Shown here one piece after another: positions 1-6,492 of a stretch of 23,278 bases of DNA. Under the pieces are notes generated by a model. It was given only the letters and a program-made list of their open reading frames with translations. It made no database searches and was not told the origin of the DNA. Each line of letters opens with the position of its first letter. Position 1 is the stretch's first letter. The stretch spans positions 1 to 23,278 of the IMG/VR virus record IMGVR_UViG_3300004448_000425. One strand, given 5' to 3'. Source of the DNA: a virus. The position numbers and the translations under genes were made by a program.

Positions 1-306
1 TTCATCCACTCTCTGGATGCCACGGCAATGTTCAAGACGGTCAACTCAGCGGCTGGTCGTGGTGTGTCTGCGTTCTCCATGATCCACGACTCTTACGGCA
101 CAGTAGCTGCCGACACTGAGGTGCTTAACGCTGCTACGCGAGAGGCTTTTGTGTCTATCTACAGAGACGCTGATGTGTTGTCAGAGTTTAGGGACCAGTT
201 AAAGACCATACTGCCAGCAGACCTAGCTGAACAGTTGCCGGAGTTACCTACTACAGGTGACTTCGATGTCTCGGAGGTGCTGAGAAGCCAGCACTTCTTT
301 TCTTAA
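1..306 (+). CDS. T7-like single-subunit RNA polymerase, C-terminal part (5' end outside window)
   Basis: The frame is open from base 1, beginning FIHSLDATAMF, and stops at 306, so only the last 101 residues of the phage RNA polymerase are present. The segment SMIHDSYGT matches the T7 RNA polymerase block that holds the catalytic His811-Asp812 pair; the Asp codon here is 88-90. The tail LPTTGDFDVSEVL and the aromatic end HFFS match the T7 end (NLNLRDILES, FAFA), where the C-terminal foot lies near the active site. The enzyme would transcribe the middle and late genes downstream from its own promoters. Unusually, an 18-nt repeat resembling such a promoter (188-205) lies inside this coding region. 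The family assignment is very secure; promoter specificity cannot be read because the specificity loop is missing from the window. Confidence 0.96.
   Translation, partial: FIHSLDATAMFKTVNSAAGRGVSAFSMIHDSYGTVAADTEVLNAATREAFVSIYRDADVLSEFRDQLKTILPADLAEQLPELPTTGDFDVSEVLRSQHFFS
188..205 (+). promoter_or_regulatory. Family A repeat, copy 1: candidate phage RNA polymerase promoter
   Basis: TTAGGGACCAGTTAAAGA is identical at 188-205, 8190-8207 and 21796-21813, all on the + strand. Here it lies inside the RNA polymerase gene and would drive the 2.5-to-reductase block. By analogy with SP6, initiation would be at the G at 204. After the core this copy reads CC where the other two read AGG. Promoter function is inferred from repetition, orientation, position and resemblance to SP6 and Syn5 promoters. 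Confidence 0.6.
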
Positions 307-331
307 CTTTGGTTGATGCACCCCCGCATTA

Positions 332-348
332 ACTAAAGTTTCTTTAGT
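332..348. repeat. Family B palindrome, copy 1 (ACTAAAGTTTCTTTAGT)
   Basis: A perfect 7-bp inverted repeat around a 3-bp TTT centre lies in the gap between the RNA polymerase stop and the ssDNA-binding protein start, 22 nt before that GTG. It is one of six copies in the window. No T-tract follows, so it is not a standard terminator. It could be a dimeric-protein site or an RNA hairpin; its function is unknown. Confidence 0.85.
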
Positions 349-369
349 GAACATAGCAGGAGAAAGTAA

Positions 370-960
370 GTGGCGATTTCTAAGAAACCCTACGGTAAAA
401 TTAAGTCACCCATAGGTACAGCTTTATTCCCTTGGCTCCAAGAGCCTGACACTAAGTGGAAGGACGAAGGTGAGTACAAAGTCAACCTAGCCTTGGATGC
501 CAAGGATGCCGAACCACTCATAGAGCAGCTTGAAAAAATCTACGAAACTATCATGGCCGACCATAAGGCTGACCTCTCAGACAAGAAGAAGACGACGATC
601 AAAGAGGCTGCTCGTCCGTGGTACGATGAGGAAGACGATGAAGACGAGCCGACTGGGCGAACGGTCTTCAAGTTTAAGTCCCGCTTCAAACCCGCAATGG
701 TTGACAGCCAGCGTAACCCTGTGTCGTCCTCGACCAAGGTGCGCTCAGGGTCAGAGATGCGTGTGTCCAGTGATGTCGCAGGCTATCCATCACCCGTAGT
801 CGGTGTAGGTATGATCCTACGGCTCAATGCCGTTCAGGTTATCCGGGCAGTTGGTAGCGGCGGCGGTGCTGCCGACTTCGATGTCGTAGATGACGGGTTC
901 GTTGAGGTCGCTGTAGCTGACGCGGCTGATGAATTTGTTGCCGCCGAAGCGGATTACTGA
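370..960 (+). CDS. Single-stranded DNA-binding protein (T7 gp2.5-like)
   Basis: This 196-residue protein matches T7 gp2.5 (232 aa), which coats ssDNA at the replication fork and contacts the polymerase and the primase-helicase. Family features visible are the N-terminal region with EGEYKVNLALDAKDAEPLIEQL, the central TVFKFKSRFKPA strand (T7 TTTFKFKCYASF), the VDSQRNPV turn, the SGSEMRVSSDVAGY stretch, and an acidic tail. The last residue is Tyr; in T7 the terminal aromatic Phe is essential for partner contacts, so an aromatic end appears retained. The start is GTG, chosen because AGGAG lies 7 nt upstream and the N-terminus AISKKPYGKI aligns with gp2.5. A family B palindrome lies just upstream. 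Endonuclease I follows after 6 nt, as expected from T7 order. Confidence 0.92.
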   Translation: MAISKKPYGKIKSPIGTALFPWLQEPDTKWKDEGEYKVNLALDAKDAEPLIEQLEKIYETIMADHKADLSDKKKTTIKEAARPWYDEEDDEDEPTGRTVFKFKSRFKPAMVDSQRNPVSSSTKVRSGSEMRVSSDVAGYPSPVVGVGMILRLNAVQVIRAVGSGGGAADFDVVDDGFVEVAVADAADEFVAAEADY

Positions 961-966
961 TACACT

Positions 967-1350
967 ATGGCCTCCAGATTTCGGTCTGGTTTTGAAGGGA
1001 AAGTGGCGCTTGGGTTGAAAGACCTTGGCGTCACTTTTTCTTTCGAGCCTTACAAGATCAGCTTCGTTCAGCCAGCCAAGCAACGATCCTATACGCCTGA
1101 CTTTGTGCTGCCCAACGGCGTCATCATTGAGGTCAAGGGTAGGTTCGAGACTGCCGACAGGCAGAAGCATCTTATGATCCGCGAGACCCACGGCACACCA
1201 GAAGAAGGTGGCCCGGACATCCGCTTCCTTTTCCAAGCACCTCACCAGCGCATCTCTAAGCGCAGCAAAACTACCTATGCAATGTGGTGTGACAAGCACG
1301 GCTTTCGATATTCCAACATAAAAAATTTAAAGGACATTTTGGATGCGTGA
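967..1350 (+). CDS. Endonuclease I, Holliday-junction resolvase (T7 gp3-like)
   Basis: A 127-residue protein closely matching T7 endonuclease I (149 aa), which cuts branched DNA and contributes to recombination and host DNA breakdown. The catalytic set of T7 (Glu20, Asp55, Glu65, Lys67) is present with a constant offset of ten: Glu10 in FRSGFEGKV, Asp45 in YTPDF, and Glu55 and Lys57 in IIEVKGRF. The block DRQKHLMIRETH matches T7 DRKKHLLIREQH. The protein is shorter than T7's at both ends, lacking the basic C-terminal tail. The Shine-Dalgarno sequence is weak, and the gene begins only 6 nt after the ssDNA-binding protein stop, so coupling is likely. Its end overlaps the amidase gene by 8 nt. 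Confidence 0.95.
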   Translation: MASRFRSGFEGKVALGLKDLGVTFSFEPYKISFVQPAKQRSYTPDFVLPNGVIIEVKGRFETADRQKHLMIRETHGTPEEGGPDIRFLFQAPHQRISKRSKTTYAMWCDKHGFRYSNIKNLKDILDA

Positions 1351-1759
1351 GATCAACAAGATCATCATTCACTGCGCGGCTACCAAACCGTCGATGGACA
1401 TTGGCGCAGAGGACATCAAGCGTTGGCATGTGCAGCGAGGGTGGCGGACTATCGGCTACCACTTTGTCATCCGCCTCGACGGTACAGTAGAGGCTGGTCG
1501 TCCTGTTTCCGAGCCGGGTGCTCACGCCTACGGTCACAACTCAGACAGCATTGGTATCTGTCTAGTCGGCGGGTGTGACGACGAGATGAATCCCGTTGCC
1601 GACTACACCGATGACCAGCGGAAGGCGCTGACATTTTTGGTAGATCAACTGGTCGAGCAGTACAGCGCCGAGGTGATCGGGCACAACGAAGTGTCCAACA
1701 AAACCTGCCCTAATTTTGACGTAAGAGAGTGGATAAAAAATGGAGGAGATAGAGAGTGA
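1343..1759 (+). CDS. N-acetylmuramoyl-L-alanine amidase / T7-type lysozyme (gp3.5-like)
   Basis: This 138-residue amidase_2-fold enzyme cleaves the bond between N-acetylmuramic acid and L-alanine in peptidoglycan. Zinc ligands corresponding to T7 His17, His122 and Cys130 are His10 (IIIHCAA), His114 (VIGHNEV) and Cys122 (NKTCPNFDV). The catalytic Tyr and Lys correspond to Tyr39 (TIGYHFVI) and Lys120. In T7 the protein also binds the phage RNA polymerase and inhibits it, shifting transcription to late promoters. Retention beside an RNA polymerase gene makes that second role plausible here, but the sequence does not prove it. The gene overlaps endonuclease I by 8 nt and the primase-helicase by 20 nt. 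No holin or other lysis gene is visible in this window. Confidence 0.95.
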   Translation: MREINKIIIHCAATKPSMDIGAEDIKRWHVQRGWRTIGYHFVIRLDGTVEAGRPVSEPGAHAYGHNSDSIGICLVGGCDDEMNPVADYTDDQRKALTFLVDQLVEQYSAEVIGHNEVSNKTCPNFDVREWIKNGGDRE

Positions 1760-3323
1760 ATTTTTACAGCACGAACCCTGCCCTGCTTGCGGAAGTAAGG
1801 ACAACCTAGCTCGCTATGACGACGGCCATGCGTATTGCTTTGGCTGCGAATACTACGAGCATGGAGATGAATCAACTAAGCCGAGGAGAGATATGTTGCA
1901 AGGTACAGCACAGCCGATAGCATCAAGAAAGCTATCGAAGAAGACCTGTCAAAAATTTGGTTATATCATAGCTGAGAAGGGTGGCGAGTCAGTTCAGGTG
2001 GCTCAATACTTTGACGAGCGGCAGAACCTGATCGCGCAGAAGACCAAGGACAAGAACAAGAATTACTCATGGTCGCCAACAGGTATGCCAGACGTTGGCC
2101 TGTACGGGCAGTGGCTCTGGCGCGACGGCGGCAAGCAGATCACAATCACCGAGGGCGAGGTTGACTGCCTGTCTGTCAGTCAGGCGCAGGATAACAAGTG
2201 GCCGGTGGTCTCATTGAGCAACGGCATCGCGTCATCTGTTCGCCAGATCAAGAAGAACCTCGAATGGCTGGACAAGTTCGAGCGGGTCAACCTCTGCTTT
2301 GACATGGACGAGCCGGGTCGCAAGTACGTCGAGAAAGTTGCCAACCTATTTGCCCCCGGCAAGGCAAGGATCGTCAACCTTCCGCTCAAGGATGCCAGTG
2401 ACATGCTGGTAGCTGGGCGGGACAAGGAGCTGATCGACTGCCTGTGGGGTGCCAAGCCCTACAACCCTGACGGCATCGTAGCCTACGACGACATGCTCGA
2501 ATATCTCCAGCGACCAAAGCAGAAGGACAGCAAGCCTTATCCGTTCGAGGGTCTGAATGAAAAGACGCACGGCATCCGTCGCGGCGAGCTAGTCACAGTG
2601 GTGGCTGGTACTGGTGTGGGTAAGAGCCAGCTATGCCGACAGATCGCCTACTCGCTCCTCAAGACGGGTGAGAGAGTGGGTTACATTGCGCTCGAAGAGA
2701 GCGTTCAGCGCACCCTCGAAGGACTGATGGCTCTTGAGATGAAGAAGGTATTGCACACCGACTTCAGGGATTGGGACACCCTCTCCGAAACGGAGCGCAC
2801 AGAACGAGAGGATGCACTACACGAACTACGTCACCTGTATCTGTACGACCACTTCGGGTCGATCGACAGCGACAACCTACTGTCGCGCATCCGCTACCTC
2901 ACTAAAGCAAACGACGTGAGCTGGATCGTGCTCGACCACCTGTCGATTATGTCTTCGGCGTTCCACGAAGGCGACGAACGTCGGATGATTGATGCGACCA
3001 TGACCAACCTACGGTCACTGGTGCAGGAGACAAACTGCGGCATGATCCTTGTGTCCCACCTACGCCGTCCGTCAGGCGACAAGGGCTACGAGGATGGTAT
3101 GCCTGTCACGATGAACGCCCTGCGCGGCAGTCACTCAATCGGCCAGCTATCAGACATCGTTATCTCTGTCGAACGTAACGTCACCGGAGACGAGCAGAAC
3201 GTCAGCAAGCTAGTTGTCCAGAAGAACCGGACTACCGGCCTAACTGGTCCTGCTTGTTTTGTCCGCTTCGATCCATCTACGACAGAGATGTTGGAGTGCA
3301 TGGATGTGGAGGACGACTTTTGA
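1740..3323 (+). CDS. Bifunctional primase-helicase (T7 gp4-like)
   Basis: 527 residues, T7 gp4 being 566. Order of parts: an N-terminal zinc-ribbon with Cys14, Cys17, Cys33 and Cys36 that reads the primase template; a TOPRIM primase core with TEGEVD (Glu138, Glu140) and CFDMDEPG (Asp188, Asp190) binding metal for primer synthesis; and a RecA-like DnaB-family helicase with Walker A GTGVGKS (290-296, Lys295), GYIALEES with Glu319 as the likely catalytic base, Walker B WIVLDH (Asp399), and LRGSHSIGQLSD (461-472). It would unwind DNA as a hexamer ahead of the polymerase and lay primers for the lagging strand. The start is the ATG at 1740 inside the amidase gene, preceded by an A-rich stretch without a strong ribosome site; the zinc domain supports it. 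An internal start at Met52 (1893) may give a second form. The stop overlaps the polymerase start. Confidence 0.96.
   Translation: MEEIESEFLQHEPCPACGSKDNLARYDDGHAYCFGCEYYEHGDESTKPRRDMLQGTAQPIASRKLSKKTCQKFGYIIAEKGGESVQVAQYFDERQNLIAQKTKDKNKNYSWSPTGMPDVGLYGQWLWRDGGKQITITEGEVDCLSVSQAQDNKWPVVSLSNGIASSVRQIKKNLEWLDKFERVNLCFDMDEPGRKYVEKVANLFAPGKARIVNLPLKDASDMLVAGRDKELIDCLWGAKPYNPDGIVAYDDMLEYLQRPKQKDSKPYPFEGLNEKTHGIRRGELVTVVAGTGVGKSQLCRQIAYSLLKTGERVGYIALEESVQRTLEGLMALEMKKVLHTDFRDWDTLSETERTEREDALHELRHLYLYDHFGSIDSDNLLSRIRYLTKANDVSWIVLDHLSIMSSAFHEGDERRMIDATMTNLRSLVQETNCGMILVSHLRRPSGDKGYEDGMPVTMNALRGSHSIGQLSDIVISVERNVTGDEQNVSKLVVQKNRTTGLTGPACFVRFDPSTTEMLECMDVEDDF
1883..1895 (+). promoter_or_regulatory. Internal ribosome-binding site and ATG for a shorter primase-helicase form
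   Basis: GAGGAGAG at 1883-1890 precedes an in-frame ATG at 1893-1895 (Met52). The site falls directly after the zinc-binding domain (last Cys at residue 36), where T7 gene 4 uses Met64 to make its helicase-only 4B protein. The 4-5 nt spacing is a little short but usable. It is a better ribosome site than the one before the full-length start. Confidence 0.6.
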
Positions 3324-5080
3324 CTAAAGAAACTTTAGTGTTCGACATAGAGACCAACGGGTTACTTGATGAACTGGACGCCATCCACTGTATCTCTATC
3401 TACAATGTAGAACAGCAGGAGCAGTACACTTCATCAGGCAGTAGCGTACTGGATGCCCTGCCCTTGCTCACCGAGGCAGATACCTTGGTCGGCCACAACA
3501 TAATCGACTTCGACATACCCGCTATCCAGAAGCTGGTCCCTAGTTTCCAGCCTCAAGGTCTAGTCAGAGACACGCTGGTGATGAGCCGTCTTATCTGGCC
3601 CGACACCAAAGAGAAAGACTACGAGCGTGGGCTACCCAATAAGCTGGTAGGCAGTCACTCGCTGAAGGCGTGGGGGCTTAGGCTGGGCAACACCAAGGGA
3701 GACTTCGAGGGTCCGTGGGACACACTGACCCAGGAGATGAAGGACTACTGCGAGCAGGACGTTAGAGTAACTGCTGACCTGTACGCTCGACTTCTGTCCG
3801 AGAACTTTACAGAGCAGAGCATTGATCTAGAGCACCGTGTACACCGCATCTGCCTAGACCAGAAGCGACAAGGGTTCGCCTTTGATGTGGACGGCGCATG
3901 GTCTTTGGTCAACCGACTGAACAAGGACCGGACAAAGCTGGAGAAGTATTTCCAAAAAGTTTTTCCACCTATCACCGATGTCTCCTACTTCATACCGAAG
4001 AGCAGCAACTCACGGTATGGTTACACCGCTGGTGTACCTGCCAAAAAAGAAAAGACGATTACCTTCAACCCCCGTAGTCGCCAGCACATAGCCTCAAGGC
4101 TGAAGGATAAGTACGGCTGGAAGCCCGATAAGTTTACAGCCAGCGGACAGCCTCTTCTTGACGAGCGCGTTATTGAGCGCCTTCCTTTCGATGAGGCAGA
4201 GAGCCTTGCGACCTACCTGCTGATACAGAAACGGATAGCCGCCATATCCGAGGCGAAGCAGGCTTGGCTAAACAATGTCCACCTTGGAAGACTACACGGC
4301 AGCGTCATCACGAACGGCGCGGTCAGCGGTAGGGCCACTCATAGATACCCCAACTTAGCTCAAGTTCCATCGACCCGTGTGCCATACGGTGCTGACTGTC
4401 GCCGCCTGTTCTGTGTGCCGGAAGGTAAGATGCTAGTCGGTAGCGACGTTAGTGGCCTTGAGCTACGCGCCCTCGCCCACTTCCTGCACCCGCTAGACAA
4501 CGGTCAATACGCAGAGGCTGTGGTCAATGGGGACATCCACACCTTCAACCAAAAGCTGGCAGGTCTTGAGACTAGGGATCAGGCGAAGACATTTATCTAC
4601 GCCTTAATTTATTCGGCTGGTTTCCAGAAGCTAGGCGAGGTTGCTGGCGGCAACGCGGCGACCGGCAAGAAACTCAAGACCCGGTTCCTTAAAGAACTTC
4701 CCGCACTTAGCCGACTTATCAAGTCAGTAACTAGCAAGGCGACAGAGAAGGGCTACCTGCTTGGGCTGGACAAGCGGAAGCTCCGCGTTCGATCCCCGCA
4801 CTCCAGCCTCAACCTATTGATACAAAGCGCAGGAGCACTGCTTTGCAAGCAGTGGCTTGTAGAGATTCACGCAGAATTACAAAGGAGAAAACTAGATGAC
4901 CGATGCAAGCAAGTCGCTTGGGTCCATGACGAAGTACAATTTGAATGTGATGAGGATATAGCAGATGAGTTTGGACAGATCGCAGTTGGAGCTATTCGAG
5001 ACGCTGGAGAACACTTCGGATTTAGATGTGAACTCTCCGCTGAATACAGCAAAGGCAAAACTTGGAATGAGACCCATTAG
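3320..5080 (+). CDS. Family A DNA polymerase with 3'-5' exonuclease (T7 gp5-like)
   Basis: 586 residues from a TTG start; T7 gp5 has 704. The proofreading domain shows Exo I VFDIETN (Asp9, Glu11), Exo II GHNIIDFD (Asp65) and Exo III YCEQDVRVTADLY (Asp147). The polymerase domain shows motif A SDVSGLELR (Asp376), motif B RDQAKTFIYALIYSAG (419-434) and motif C WVHDE (Asp near 536). The end, TWNETH, resembles other phage polymerases, so the C-terminus is native. An ATG-like start farther upstream would lie inside the helicase gene. TTG at 3320 is chosen because GGAGG at 3308-3312 is well spaced, it overlaps the previous TGA, and the exonuclease fold begins at once. The region that holds the thioredoxin-binding loop in T7 is about half as long. 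A family B palindrome begins at codon 2. Confidence 0.95.
   Translation: MTKETLVFDIETNGLLDELDAIHCISIYNVEQQEQYTSSGSSVLDALPLLTEADTLVGHNIIDFDIPAIQKLVPSFQPQGLVRDTLVMSRLIWPDTKEKDYERGLPNKLVGSHSLKAWGLRLGNTKGDFEGPWDTLTQEMKDYCEQDVRVTADLYARLLSENFTEQSIDLEHRVHRICLDQKRQGFAFDVDGAWSLVNRLNKDRTKLEKYFQKVFPPITDVSYFIPKSSNSRYGYTAGVPAKKEKTITFNPRSRQHIASRLKDKYGWKPDKFTASGQPLLDERVIERLPFDEAESLATYLLIQKRIAAISEAKQAWLNNVHLGRLHGSVITNGAVSGRATHRYPNLAQVPSTRVPYGADCRRLFCVPEGKMLVGSDVSGLELRALAHFLHPLDNGQYAEAVVNGDIHTFNQKLAGLETRDQAKTFIYALIYSAGFQKLGEVAGGNAATGKKLKTRFLKELPALSRLIKSVTSKATEKGYLLGLDKRKLRVRSPHSSLNLLIQSAGALLCKQWLVEIHAELQRRKLDDRCKQVAWVHDEVQFECDEDIADEFGQIAVGAIRDAGEHFGFRCELSAEYSKGKTWNETH
3323..3339. repeat. Family B palindrome, copy 2 (ACTAAAGAAACTTTAGT), inside the start of the polymerase gene
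   Basis: The inverted repeat starts at the base after the TTG initiator and encodes codons 2-6 (Thr-Lys-Glu-Thr-Leu) plus the first two bases of codon 7 (Val). The A of the upstream helicase TGA stop is also its first base. Exact conservation within coding sequence points to selection on the DNA or RNA. As RNA, the hairpin would begin just after the initiator codon. Confidence 0.85.
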
Positions 5081-5450
5081 TATTGAATGGTTGGCGGGTT
5101 ACATCGATGGTGAAGGGTGCTTCCTAATTAGTGGACGCTCCACCCCTGTCGTTAAAATCAATAGCTGCCACTTCGATGTGCTGTGCCGCATATCAGATCA
5201 ATTCGGCGGCAAGATTTACAACCACAGTAAAAGTACAGACAGCCACCGCGCATCATGGACTTGGCACTTGGGCGGGGACGCTGCGTTAGATTTGTCAGCC
5301 TCTCTCCTGCCCCACCTCATAGAGAAAAGGTCACAGGCAGTAGCGTTGATGGCTCTACCCACATGCTCAGATCATCAGCGTCAGTACGTGATGGATTTTT
5401 TAAAAGAAGAGAAGAAACCATTCTTTGAACACTTGGAGAGTAATCAATGA
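5067..5450 (+). CDS. Single-motif LAGLIDADG endonuclease-like protein
   Basis: A 127-residue ORF that begins MRPISIEWLAGYIDGEGCF; LAGYIDGEG is a clear LAGLIDADG helix, with Glu16 at the usual metal-binding acidic position. One motif and a length near 130 residues fit the homodimeric class of homing endonucleases. No second motif, intron or intein is seen. The chosen start overlaps the polymerase end by 14 nt. A longer form starting at the ATG at 4965 has a better Shine-Dalgarno (GAGGA at 4952-4956) and adds 34 residues, but would overlap the conserved polymerase C-terminus by 116 nt. The stop overlaps the exonuclease start by 4 nt (ATGA). T7 carries an unrelated HNH-type gene (5.3) in the same 5-6 interval. 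The family is fairly sure; whether it still cuts DNA, and where, is unknown. Confidence 0.8.
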   Translation: MRPISIEWLAGYIDGEGCFLISGRSTPVVKINSCHFDVLCRISDQFGGKIYNHSKSTDSHRASWTWHLGGDAALDLSASLLPHLIEKRSQAVALMALPTCSDHQRQYVMDFLKEEKKPFFEHLESNQ

Positions 5451-6244
5451 AAGAGAAACTTTTTATCGATGGAGACATAATCGCCTACTCGGTATGCAGC
5501 AACGCAGAGCAGGTTGTGGAATGGGAAGAAGATGACATCACGGTCCACTGTAGCAAAAGCCAAGTGGCCCATGAGCTTGATACATACATAGAAAAGCTGA
5601 CGGAGACTGCTTCAGGCTACAAGAACACCGATCTAGAACCAGTGGTATGCCTTACGGGTTCTTCTAACTTTCGTAAAACTCTGGCTGAGTCGTACAAAGC
5701 AAACCGCAAGAGCAGCAGAAAACCTGTCGGTCTAAAGTGGGCTAAAGAATATTTAGTAGACAGGCACAGTGCTTTGCTCTGGGATTATCTAGAAGCTGAT
5801 GACCTTATCGGAATACTGGCAACTAGCTATGTAGATAAGTGTGTCATCTCTAGTTCAGACAAAGACCTCCTCCAGATACCCGGATACCATTTAACTTCGG
5901 ATGGGTTAATGCACCATCGCATTGAAGAGTGCGACAGGTTTCACATGGTGCAAACGCTGACGGGTGACGCCACCGATAATTACAAGGGTTGTCCCGGTGT
6001 CGGGCCGGTAAAGGCCGAGAAGATACTGACACCAGAAGACGACACAACGCCCGACAATGCTTGGATGTGGGAGCAGGTGGTTGCTGCCTATGAGAAGGCC
6101 GGACTAACGGTGGATGACGCGCTGCTCAACGCTCGCTTGGCCTACATCCTTCGAGACCAAAACTACAACCGAGACACAGAGGAGATGATTCTATGGGAGC
6201 CGCCCCACTCGAAGACCACGACCAATATATCCTGCGCCGCATGA
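5447..6244 (+). CDS. 5'-3' exonuclease of the FEN family (T7 gp6-like)
   Basis: This 265-residue protein (T7 gp6: 300) has the metal-binding residues of the 5' nuclease family: FIDGD (Asp8, Asp10), YKANRK (83-88) in the helical arch, EADDLIG (116-122), SSDKDLLQ (136-143) and TGDATDN (172-178). The helix-three-turn-helix DNA-binding segment GCPGVGPVKAEKIL follows at 181-194. It would remove RNA primers and degrade host DNA into nucleotides, supplying substrates to the reductase encoded two genes later. The ATG overlaps the previous stop as ATGA with GGAGAG upstream at 5436-5441. The 3' end overlaps the DUF3310 gene by 52 nt. Confidence 0.94.
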   Translation: MKEKLFIDGDIIAYSVCSNAEQVVEWEEDDITVHCSKSQVAHELDTYIEKLTETASGYKNTDLEPVVCLTGSSNFRKTLAESYKANRKSSRKPVGLKWAKEYLVDRHSALLWDYLEADDLIGILATSYVDKCVISSSDKDLLQIPGYHLTSDGLMHHRIEECDRFHMVQTLTGDATDNYKGCPGVGPVKAEKILTPEDDTTPDNAWMWEQVVAAYEKAGLTVDDALLNARLAYILRDQNYNRDTEEMILWEPPHSKTTTNISCAA

Positions 6245-6492
6245 GAGAAGAACGAGCAGAGGTTGTTGAGAACCCCTCCCATTACACCCGCTGGAAAATC
6301 GAACCTGTCACCTACGTGATGAGGAACGGAATGGAGTTTTGGCGGGGCAATATAATTAAGTACGCCTCACGCGCAGGTTTCAAAAGCCAGCCGGGTAAGA
6401 CAGCCGCAGAGGCTGAAATAACTGATCTTCAAAAAGTCATCCGGTACGCCGAGATGCGGATAAACCAACTTAACGGAAAGGAAGAACTTTGA
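6193..6492 (+). CDS. DUF3310 protein, related to the C-terminal part of T7 gp1.7 nucleotide kinase
   Basis: A 99-residue protein with the DUF3310 pattern: NPSHYTRWKIEPVTYV (27-42), NIIKYASRAG (53-62) and an amphipathic DLQKVIRYAEMRI helix (78-90). T7 gp1.7, which has nucleotide kinase activity, carries a similar domain, so a role in dNTP supply is plausible, and its place next to a ribonucleotide reductase agrees. No P-loop is visible, and activity cannot be assigned from sequence. The start at 6193 is chosen for GAGGAG at 6178-6183. The alternative ATG at 6241 forms an ATGA overlap with the exonuclease stop and would still keep the whole domain, removing 16 residues. Confidence 0.82.
   Translation: MGAAPLEDHDQYILRRMREERAEVVENPSHYTRWKIEPVTYVMRNGMEFWRGNIIKYASRAGFKSQPGKTAAEAEITDLQKVIRYAEMRINQLNGKEEL

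Noticed and set aside
332-348. The family B palindromes as intrinsic terminators.
   Set aside because: The stems are A/T-rich and no copy is followed by a T-tract; two copies lie at the start of coding regions where termination would abolish the gene.
817-1299. A 160-residue open frame on the minus strand.
   Set aside because: It lies opposite the ssDNA-binding and endonuclease I genes, which have clear catalytic motifs; no ribosome site or minus-strand neighbours.
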